From positions 15,896,144 through 15,960,143 of the forward strand of contig NC_090184.1 in the NCBI RefSeq assembly GCF_024679245.1: a DNA stretch of 64,000 nucleotides, read 5' to 3'. Below are positions 55,041-64,000 of the stretch, in pieces (within the stretch, counting starts at the first letter, position 1; each line of letters opens with the position of its first letter). The notes beneath the pieces were generated by a model, which worked only from the letters and a program-made list of their open reading frames with translations, made no database searches and was not told the origin of the DNA. The position numbers and the translations under genes are program-made. Source of the DNA: Pseudorasbora parva (Eukaryota > Chordata > Actinopteri > Cypriniformes > Gobionidae).

Positions 55041-56740
55041 ACTCTTTTTTTTTAGTTTTATTTAGTGGTGGAAACGGGCTTCCATAGCTTTAAGCAACTA
55101 ATTTAAAGTGAGTTAAGTTTTTCACCCCATAGTAAAGTGTAACCTTAGTGTTACCTTATTTTTGTTGCCAATTTTGACATTGATCCAAAATAATAATCAA
55201 ATACTTACATACTTCCTCTTGGATTGCAAAATTTTCAACCAATTGTAATCTGTAAAGAGAAATTTTGATATTTCTTTGATATTTCTTTTGACATATTAGG
55301 TCATTGGTCAAAGCATTCAAATATATAGTGTATGTGACAATTTACAGCATGATGGTAAGATAAAACACAAAGTTACCCCCAGTCTGATGACATTCTTGTT
55401 CTGTGAAGCTGACGTTGCAGCTTCTGTTGTGGAAACAGAATTACAGATGAAATGACATGTTGCATATTCAACAAATACTCTTCATTTTTACTTCTCACTT
55501 TTCATTACTCTCTTTAAAAACAGTAACAGGTTAAGTGTGAGGTTGACTGTGCTACAGTGTGTAACGTACTATAGCTGACCTAATGTTGATGAACGTAAGG
55601 TATGAGAAAAATCTTTCACAGTTTGTTTGCTTCTGGCTCCAGTGTTATTTAAAAAAGACACCGACAGGGATAAATAGCCATTCCAAATCAATTTCATGCT
55701 AGTAAAAGGCCTACAAAAACTGGGCACTGCCAAAATAAAACATCTATTTCATCAGATTACACAGTAACATTTCAATGGCTGTTAATAGGGCAGAATGCTT
55801 TTACTACCAGATGGTGTAGTTACAATGTCTACCAGCTGGGGCTGATGGAACCATGCTTAACAGACAAGTGTGTGCATACTTGGTGTGCATCAGCGAGTCT
55901 TTTCCTGTAGCTCCAAAGTGATTAGTAACAATGCATTCACGGCACAGGTGCCTGGCTCAAGAAACTGCATGCTCCAGCCAAGCAACTGCCAGTGAGATGA
56001 ATGGCAATGCTAATGGATGTAAATTAAAAGTATGTAGACTTGTCATGCTTACATTGAAATTTACAGTTATTCATTTAGCAGCCATTTGATTGGGTCTTAA
56101 ATAACCCATGATATAATATTGAGAAGGCAATGACAAACTACACAAGTAACAGTTTTTATTTTAAATCACTATGACAATTTTGTCAATACTTTTACCAAAT
56201 GTCTTAAACTCTTAACTCAGTTAGCACAACATCTGTATGTTTAGGCTATACAATTAATATATTCATTGTTGCTTTGACACAAAAGAATATAGTTAACACG
56301 CATTTAAAAAGCTTGAACCTCTTTTACACACAGGCTCAACCAAGACCAAACCAATGTATTTTTACTGCCAAACGTACTTGATTTAACACTATGTCAGAAC
56401 AAATAACAGCATTTTCTAAACCTAACCTTAGAGGCTAAAGTCCAAATGAACAGCTTTTCATAATGAGAACTGAAACACAAATTGTTTCTGAGAAACAGTC
56501 GGTTGAAGTTGTGCAAATATATAAATCACAGCTGATTCCCGTCTAGGAATTGTTTGGGTGTTGATGTTCTTTCATTCACATGACCATTGCAGTAAACAAG
56601 AGCATCTTTGGACTGTTCTTGTGTGGAAAATGGAATAATTGAGCAACACAAAGAAAGTAAGATAAATGTCTGCACGAGGGAGAGTAAGATGAGTACCAGG
56701 ACAAGGGACAAGGGCAAAGGAGAGGAATGCCTGGACAGAG
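55041..56740. other. Intergenic, no gene seen
   Basis: No supported coding sequence, RNA gene or clear element borders. Confidence 0.5.
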
Positions 56741-56754
56741 ATTGAGGAGATAGA

Positions 56755-57630
56755 ATGCATGGTGGTGTTCAAAGAAGGGCCAGAATTAGAGTAACTGATG
56801 AAATAAGAGCTACTATCATAAACCACGTCATAAACCACAGGCTATCACACAGAGAGGCTGATGAACGAGTACAGCCAAATCTCAGCCGGGACACATCACT
56901 GCAAAAAATGCTCATCTTACTTATTATTTTTGTCTTTGTCTAATCTAAATATCTAAAAATTCTTAAATCAAGATGCATTTACCAGATAAGTAATATGACA
57001 TAAGATATTTTTTCTTGTTTTTTTATGGGGGGAAATCTAAATAAAGGGAGTTTTTGCTTAAAACAAGCAAAATTATCTGCCAATGGGGTATTTCGTATTT
57101 ATCATATTTATGGTTGGGACAGAAACAAGAAACAAAATATCAATCAGAAACAAGATTATTGTTCTCACCCCACTGGCTTGTTTCAAGCAACAACTCGCTT
57201 AATTTTTATTTGATTTTTCAGAAAACAAGAAAAAAAATATCTTATGCCATTTTACTCATATAGTAAATGCATCTTAATTTAAGAGTTATTAGATATTTAG
57301 ACAAGAAACAAGATAAAAATACTAAGAAAAACATTTTTGCAGTGTGGCATCCATCATCCAGAATTCTCGAGAAACCAACGGGTAGGATATTGTATAAGGT
57401 GTAAATACAAAGTGCAAAGAGTAAATCTCTTTTCCTGCAAAGTGTAAACACTTTTTACCATGTATTACAGTAACTATATGCCTGTGGTCTCTAATATCAA
57501 ACTGTATTTTGACTATCTAAGGATTAACGTCTACCTCCCTCAGGAAAACTCCTAAATGAAGAACAGAAACTTGCAATAGTCAACATGGTGACTGCTGATA
57601 ATGAAATAAAACTAAAGAGCATTCTATAAA
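56755..57630 (+). pseudogene. Tc1-like transposase relic, split by a MITE
   Basis: The first piece reads RRARIRVTDEIRATIINHVI, NHRLSHREADERVQPNLSRD (56755-56895), a transposase N-terminal region seen in many fish. After the MITE the coding sequence resumes as VASIIQNSRETNG (57345-57383). A further piece, GKLLNEEQKLAIVNMVTADN (57543-57630), fits the next part of the same family. No catalytic domain. Confidence 0.6.
56897..57344. mobile_element. Foldback MITE (CACTGCAAAAAATG ends)
   Basis: Left CACTGCAAAAAATG, right CATTTTTGCAGTG. The arms pair further, for example TCTAAAAATTCTTAAATCAAG and its complement near 57275. It sits inside the transposase relic. Confidence 0.8.
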
Positions 57631-58342
57631 GTTACTCTGAGATAGGTCATTAATTTTGTTTTGAATTTAGAAACAAAATGCATGCATTTACTAAACCCAA
57701 CAAAACAGGCTTCAAAAGGCACACAAGCTATGATCAGTAAAATATACTGTCTCTATTGTATTAGTGCAGACCTGGAAATTGAATGCAGTTTCTGTAAATC
57801 ACTAACTGATGTAAGTGTTTTTTATGACATTGGGCTATGATTGACTAAATGTTCCTGTAGGAAGAGAACATGTGTTAGGGTTTTGGTAGAAATAGTCTAT
57901 TGTGTATTGTGTTAGTGTAATATTGTATTTGGTAAATTAGTGTTGGAGTTTAGTTTACAGTGTGTGATTTTGATCATGAAATTAACCCTTTTGGCAATTG
58001 TGCGTTGTAGTTGTGTTGGTGTTATGTTTGTGTGTTAAGAGTTTAGGAAAATTGTTAAAAGTATTAAATTATTATTAAAAGTATTAAAATTGTCATAGCG
58101 ATCGTAAAAACTGTATTAATGCAAATTTAAGAATTTACAGTAGCTCAAACAAACCTTTCAACTGTGCTGGCATTCTGGATTGTATTTTGAATACGTTGAC
58201 GGAGAAGAAAGTTCAACACTTCCATCACCAATAAACACAAAATCTTAAGTCATTTTTGCTTATGGTTTAACTGAATCATCGAAGGTCAGCAGTACTTTGG
58301 TCAATAAAGTCCACAAATATTTGTTTATTTAACATATTTAAA
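57631..58342. other. Intergenic, no gene seen
   Basis: TG-rich patches (about 57895-58060); no gene. Confidence 0.5.
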
Positions 58343-59025
58343 CATATGCACTATGTAGTATTTTTGCAGTAAAATATCCAAAAACCACTAGGCCGGTGTT
58401 ATATATTTTATTCAGTTGAGTACCAACAATATCCCAGATGTTTCCAACTATTTGTAAATTGTGAGAAAATTGCTATTTTAACTAAGGACAGGGACGTTTC
58501 AGCATTGCATTTGAGGGAGTCACCTGTCAATTGCGTCATATCTGCGTTACCCTCGGTTTCGGCTTTTATTTGGCAGGAGCGCTTTACTCTTAGCAGTGTG
58601 AACAAGTTTACGCACGGAGTAACGTCATAACATCGTTTTAAACACACTTAAATGTATCTAATATGATAAACAGAGCTACATTACCTCAAAATTATAACCG
58701 GAAGAGCGGATCTGTGCAGGCGCCCGGCGAATGTGTCCCGTCCCATCATAATAAAAGTCCCGGTTTTCGCGAAGCGGGTATTTGTTCAACAATCGCTCCA
58801 GCAGCCGTGCTCAGGTCCAGAACACTCGGTCCTGCTCTGCTTTACACTACAGTAACGTTAATAACCGCATGAATGAACGTGATTTCTGCCCGAGTCCTAT
58901 TTTCCACCAGCTGTGATGTGAAGACCACATCTCCCAAGATGCTGCGCACACACTTATCGTCATCAAAATACGCATTTGTTTTGAACAGGCGCCCTCCAGT
59001 GGACGGAAAGCTGCACAGTGCACCT
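58343..59025. mobile_element. TTAA element (GCACTATGTAG family), second copy
   Basis: The left end is decayed (CATATGCACTATGTAGTATT). The right end is perfect: GCACAGTGCACCT, then TTAA (59026-59029). Shows the full-length form of the element cut at 46127. Confidence 0.75.
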
Positions 59026-59029
59026 TTAA

Positions 59030-59768
59030 TTATTGGAAATTTCCTTAGTATTCTGATTTTGCAATTCACTGATTTTATTAATTTTGAGGAATACTGAATC
59101 TTTTTTGTGGGCAAGTGAGATAAGTAAATGCATGCTCACATTTCGTCAAGAACTACAGTAACCATGTTTAAACATACATCGCCTCCGCACTTACTCCCAA
59201 TTTTTCTCAACATGACAACAGGAGAGACATCATTCAGCAAAATAAAATAAAAAATGTGATGTGCGTTACTCATTTGAAAAAGTAATTAAGGTATTTTGTT
59301 GTAAATTTAAAAGTAACACGTTACTTTACTAGTTACTTGAAAAAGTACTCGGATTACGTAATTTGAGTTACTTGTAATGCGTAATATATATCACATAAAT
59401 CTGTATTGTCATTTCATCTGATGTTAAGAATCAAGGGCACTGTAAATATTCAGTGTTAGACATACATGCTATCAAAAATCAAAACCAGATTGAGGTGAAG
59501 CATATTGTGTTGTTCAGAATCTTCATCAAAACCTTGCCAAGCATTTGAAATAACTCAAAAATGTGTCTGTCACTACCTGTCATCAAAATATGTCAGCAGA
59601 AGCAGCAGAACAGTACTTTATACATATAAAATGCTGCTTACAATCATGAAGGACATTGCTTGCCTGTCTGACCTTATGGAAACTTATCACATTATAACAT
59701 ATTGTGTGCATAAAAAGTTTGGACCCAAATAAAAATGCTTTCATGGCATTTATGGACGAATGGCATAC
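59030..59768 (-). other. Sequence 3' of the csf1 transmembrane exon
   Basis: A cytoplasmic-tail exon would be expected on the minus strand here or further left, but none could be identified with confidence. Confidence 0.4.
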
Positions 59769-59905
59769 CTTTCTCTCTAGGAGGCAGTAGGCAGCGAGTA
59801 GAAAAAGAAATCCTGCACAGATGGAGACCACAATGAAGCCCAGCCTGTAGAAATCATCGCTGGAGGACCCCCGAGGATCCTGCCCGAATAATCCCACCGC
59901 AGCCT
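59769..59905 (-). CDS. csf1: csf1 (M-CSF) transmembrane exon
   Basis: Minus strand, acceptor CCTTTGAAAG, donor AGAAAG|GTATGC. In phase with the previous exon it reads EAAVGLFGQDPRGSSSDDFY, then a hydrophobic segment, RLGFIVVSICAGFLFLLAAY, then CLLERK. This is a single membrane span with a basic stop-transfer end, as in membrane-bound CSF1. It follows the cytokine-domain exon by only 165 bases, so the long mucin-like exon of mammalian CSF1 and fish csf1a is absent. That points to the short csf1b (MCSF2) type. The exon ends in phase 0, and the tail exon is not identified. Confidence 0.65.
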
Positions 59906-60070
59906 CTTTCAAAGGACAAACATGTGGCTTTAATCATTGCTGGAGGGATGTGTGTGTATGGGTGGGTGTGTGTTGTGTGTTTGAAAATCATCAAAGGTCT
60001 TGCCTACAGCTTTGTTACTGTACCTGTTTGCTTTTCACGTAGACGAATGTATGTGTGTATGTGCATTCAC

Positions 60071-60257
60071 CTGTGCTAGTGGTTAGCGGAGTCACAGTAG
60101 GGGTTACATTGCTGCTATACTCTTGTTCGCAGGTCCAGTTAACAGGAGTGTTAGTGGATGTGATGAGGTGCAAGTAGAGGGACAGAACCTCCTCGACTCG
60201 GTGAAGTGCCTGGACAGGAGTCTCATTGTACTGCCTCTCGAATGCTACAGGGTCCTC
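60071..60257 (-). CDS. csf1: csf1 (M-CSF) cytokine-domain exon, last helix
   Basis: Minus strand, acceptor CTCTCTGCAG, donor CACAG|GTGAAT. Encodes EDPVAFERQYNETPVQALHR, VEEVLSLYLHLITSTNTPVN, WTCEQEYSSN and a Thr-rich stalk. ETPxQxLxxVxxV and the distance from it to the Cys match helix D of CSF1. That Cys falls exactly at mature human position 139. CSF1 is the dimeric cytokine that drives macrophage and osteoclast development through CSF1R. Two human cysteines (102 and 146), partners of each other, are both absent here. There are three N-glycosylation sequons (NET, NWT, NVT). Exons for helices A-C are not seen up to 64000. Other short-chain four-helix cytokines are possible but fit less well. 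Confidence 0.7.
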
Positions 60258-60680
60258 CTGCAGAGAGTCACAGTGAAAGCGGAAACCGAAAATAAATACT
60301 GAGAGACGGGATTCAACGGATCTTAAGGGATAGTTCACATAAAAATTTCAATCCTGTCATCGTCTACTCAACCTCATGTTGTTCTAAAGAGTTTTTCTTT
60401 TCTTTTTTCCGTGGGACACAAAGCTCTCAAGCTTCAAAGAAAATGAAAAAGCACCATCAAAATATCATAAATGTGGTCCATCCCTTGTGACAAAGAAGTG
60501 CGTTTACTTGAATGTGCACTTATAGTGTACTTCAAATCTTAAAAGCAAATATTTAGAAAAAAAAAAAATTAAGGGAATAAACTTTCATGACTGTTTCTTA
60601 ACACACTTAAGTACACTTCATGTCAAAATAAAATTTAGATTTTAAATCATTGTTTCAGCCATTTTTTGGTCCTGCTTTAA

Positions 60681-60983
60681 AGGTGCAGTGTGTAATATTT
60701 ATAGGATATATTGACAGAAATGCAATATAATATATATAACTATGTTTCAAGTGGTGTATAAAGACCTAACATAATGAACCGTTATGTGTTCTTTAGCCTT
60801 ATTCCAAACATTCCTCTCGTGACGCAAATGTCGTCAATTTCCATCATAGGAGGAATTTTTCCAGAAATAAAATGCATAAATCTCTTGTCTCAGGGGGATA
60901 TGAGGGGGGAAAGCACAATCATTTGAATATACTCCAGGGTTTCTACTGATACAAGGCCATATGCTAATCGCTGAAGTAACCCT
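60681..60983. mobile_element. Chimeric TTAA element: AGGTGCAGTG left end, GAAGTAACCCT right end
   Basis: TTAA (60677-60680) and AGGTGCAGTGTGTAATATTT match the family at 8690-8859. From about 60830 the sequence (GGAGGAATTTTTCCAGAAAT to CGCTGAAGTAACCCT, TTAA at 60984-60987) matches the right end of the 46179-49409 family. The hAT insertion site is empty here (ACAAGGCCATATGC). Confidence 0.75.
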
Positions 60984-62092
60984 TTAACACTCTTTTCACT
61001 AAATTGCAATTAACATTTATTTAAGTGTCCAAAAACATTAGATTTACTTCCCAATTAGTTATTTTAAGGTGTTACGGTATTTTAAAGTAGATTTTATCCC
61101 TTATAAGTACTTTTACTATATACTTTATGAACTACTTTCCTGACCCATTAATGGTGGTTGAGCGAAACAGCTTTGGATCAACATGGGTGGGTAAATGATG
61201 ACAATTTTATTTTTTTGTAAATTAAAATGTTAAGATAAACCAGCAAAAAATAACTTTGAAAATACAAAATAATACATAGCATATAAGTAGCATAACATGC
61301 ATTACACACTACCATTTAAGTTGGTGGTCGATAATATGTTTAAAGTTCAAGTTGTCAAGCACACAGCAGGTTTATAAATTGACCTCATGTTTCCTCCTTT
61401 GATGTGAAGGGGGAATCCCTATGATAAAATGTTGGAAACGGATCTCAGAAACTTATGCAAGACAAATTGTCTTTTCAGTATTATCTTCAGCAAAGCTAGA
61501 GATAAATGGTTCCTTAAGTGTAGTTTGAGTAGATCCCATAATCCACATGCTTTGCTTCATGCCATGAGATATTATATTTTGATGAAGAGGGTGATGAAAA
61601 AGTTTTTGCCTCATGCCATGTGCATGTATTTTCAGTCAGTAATGACGTTGTCCATAGATTAATAATAGCTCCTTATTGGGATTAAAAGAAAATAAAGTTG
61701 AAAAAATAAGATATAGAGGCTGTAACAATGCCTTTTTCACAGCACACCACAATAACGGAGACAGCATGACTTCTTTTTACTTCTTATACTTGAAGCACAT
61801 TTCTCACACATGTCTGATATACGACACCAGCTGCCAGATGACGAAATCCTCAAGCTGAATCTAGCTTTATGAGCTTAAGAAGAAACAAAGGGTCCAAATC
61901 TCACTAACTTGCTTATTAGTATGAAAATTACTAGGTTATTGGCTGTTTATTAGCACTTATAAAGCAGATATTAATACCTTTTTCTGCATTACCTTATTCT
62001 ACATCTCTTAATCCTACCCAAACTTAACCACTACGTTACTAACTATAAATAAGCAGTAATTTGCGAGTTTATAATGCAAATGTTGAAGATAA

Positions 62093-63126
62093 AGGATTAG
62101 TTCACTTTGAATTTAAAACTTTAGACTAGGTTCAAAATTTTCACTATAAGTTAACTATTAAAAGATTAATTTAATTTTAAAATGAAAATAAGCCCATGAT
62201 TTACTCTCCCTCAAGACATCATGTGTATATGACGTTCGTCTTCTCTGATGAATCTGAGTTATATTAATAAATGTCCTGAGCTTCCATGCTATATAATGGC
62301 AGGTCCATAGAGTTTAAAGCTCAAAAAGTGCCTCTATACATCATAAATGTATACTCCGCATGGCTCTGGGTAATAAAGGCCTTCTGAAGCAAATTGATGG
62401 GGTTTTGTAAGACAAATATCCATATTTAAATCTTTATGAAAGTAAAATATCACCCTGGACTACAGAACCAGTCATAAGTTGCACAGGTATATTTAGCCAA
62501 CAATACACTGTATGGGTCAAAAGATCATGTTCGATATTTTGTACATTTCCTCCTGTAAATATATCAAAAATGTACTATTAGTAGTAATATGCGTTGTCAA
62601 GGACTTCATTTGGACAACTTTAAAGGAGATTTTCTCAAATTTGCGATTTCGTTGCACCCTCATATTCCCTCACATTTTCAAATATTGCCCTATCCTAACA
62701 AAATCGTACATTAATGGAAAGGTCAGTTATTCAGCATTTAGTATTTATAAATCTCAATTTCAAAAATTGACCCTTCTTGCCAGACCGCCTTCCATATTCA
62801 GCTTGTAAAAAAAGCACAACTGACACAACATATGTAGCGTAAGCATTTTGAACTGTGAGAGGCCTTACACTTTCTTCGTAAGTTGAATACGGAAGCGACG
62901 GGTCTGGCGGAAGTAAGGTATATGGATATTTTTCTTACAAAACCCCATTGACTCGCCTTTATTAACCCTGGATTTGTGGTGTATGCTCTCTTTTGAGCTT
63001 CAAACCCAATGGACTCACTGCCATTATAAATCTTGGAAACATCAGGATATTTATTAAAATAACTCATCAGAAAGAAGAAAGTCATATACACCTTGCCTGG
63101 GGGTGAGTAAATCATGTGGTCATCCT
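62093..63126. mobile_element. TTAA-type element (AGGATTAGTTCAC family)
   Basis: ATAA (decayed TTAA), AGGATTAGTTCACTTTGAA; the right end is GTGGTCATCCT, then TTAA (63127-63130). It includes the GAGTAAATCATG and CCCTCAAGACATCATG hallmarks. Inverted blocks near 62780 and 62900 (AGACCGCCTTCC and GTCTGGCGGAAG) form a stem. Confidence 0.6.
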
Positions 63127-63691
63127 TTAATAGGTTATTAATAGTGAGAATTGGACCCTAATCTAAAGTGTGAACGAAACGACTACATCCCCAGACATCT
63201 AGCTTTACATTACTATGAATTCAAAGGGTTTTACTGCAGATATGTTGCTCTCACGGCAAGAACGAAAGAGGAGTGCAGTTTTGATCAAAGATATGGGCTT
63301 GAGTGAGGTTTCTGAATGCATTTCATTAAAGGGTGGATCAGTTTTAGCCTTTCATATTGTAATAGAGCAATATAATATAGAAAACACAATCAACTCCATA
63401 CGGCTATTCTTTTGAGATATGACCTCTGGGCATTTCAAATCTGTTTGTGTTTTCACATGAGACTAAGCTCACAGACTATACAAACACTCTTGACTCTTGC
63501 TTCTGCGATTTATGTCATTCCAATTGTGCAGACTATAATCAAGTAAACCTGCCACATCAGACAGTCGGTTGAAATAGAGACCTTAAAGAATCTGTCCTTC
63601 AATCTAATCTTTTAAAGGTAACATTTTAATATAAGGTGGTGACATATTTCTTAATGCAATGGGCAATATGAACCACCAGTGAACAATACTT

Positions 63692-64000
63692 GGTAACACT
63701 TTATTTTACAGTATTCTTGTTACACATTACATGTAGTAATAAATTATTCGTAATAACATGCAACTAACCTAAAACAAACCCCAATCCTAATCCTACACTG
63801 TAAATATTTTTGGTTGTTTTTTGTTGGTTTAACTTAAAAAAGTGAGTAACCTGGTTGCCTTAAAATTTTGAGTTTATTGAAATTAAAATTTTGAGTTGAT
63901 ACAATGAAGGACATTTGTTTAATAAATAGAAACTCAAAATATTATTGTATCTGAACCACATAAAAAATGTGATAAATCATGAAAAATTCGGCATGTTTCA
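63692..64000. repeat. Ends of two DNA elements running off the window
   Basis: GGTAACACTTTATTTTACAG at 63692 has the same terminus as the hAT at 25506. ACACTGTAAATATTTTTGGT at 63796 begins a common MITE that continues past the edge. Confidence 0.55.

Larger units (their letters stand above)
60258..64000 (-). other. csf1: csf1 upstream intron sequence with repeats
   Basis: No exon recognised on the minus strand. It contains a TTAA-type start at 60323 (TTAAGGGATAGTTCACATAA), the elements below, and TAACCCTA-type fragments at about 61890-62070. Confidence 0.5.

Noticed and set aside
62798..63115. 105-codon frame on the minus strand as a first csf1 exon
   Set aside because: It lies in a TTAA-type repeat and lacks the cysteine pattern of the CSF1 N-terminal helices.

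Overview
The window reads as a gene-poor, repeat-rich segment of a bony-fish genome, most likely a cyprinid (carp/minnow family). The genes have GT-AG introns and vertebrate protein families. The gaps are packed with DNA transposons of kinds common in cyprinids: TTAA-flanked elements, hAT elements with 8-bp or 5-bp target duplications, and Tc1/mariner relics. Three protein-coding genes can be supported. Everything else I can name is repeat, relic or non-coding gene sequence. Layout. (1) An Rh-glycoprotein (Rhcg-like ammonia channel) gene lies on + with only two coding exons, 904-1350 and 9031-10026, split by a 7.7-kb intron that is almost all transposon. All pore residues checked (twin His, both Phe gates, Asp) are present. 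(2) An rbm39 gene (SR-like splicing factor and transcriptional coactivator) lies on + with 15 coding exons from 15102 to 36074. It encodes 524 residues: RS region, RRM1, RRM2 and a C-terminal UHM. Splice sites and phases join without a break. It has a 66-nt in-frame cassette exon and a candidate in-frame-stop (poison) exon in its first coding intron. (3) Two exons on the minus strand, 60257-60071 and 59905-59769, look like the end of the cytokine domain and the transmembrane segment of a short colony-stimulating factor 1 (csf1b-like). Its first exons are not found in the window and its tail exon was not located. The 23 kb between rbm39 and csf1 (about 36.8-59.7 kb) holds no gene I can support. 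It contains nested transposons, including an ordered stack of TTAA element > TTAA element > TTAA element > hAT > TTAA element at 45.7-49.8 kb whose inner three levels have both borders visible. Themes for a second look: the nearly intronless Rh gene, the candidate rbm39 poison exon, paired loss of one CSF1 disulfide, CTCF-like motifs shared by three different hAT elements, a repeat carrying a helicase Walker A fragment, and a large set of TTAA elements with nearly uniform AGG...CCT ends. The three genes have no evident shared pathway; their proximity is only synteny. No tRNA, rRNA or CRISPR was seen.
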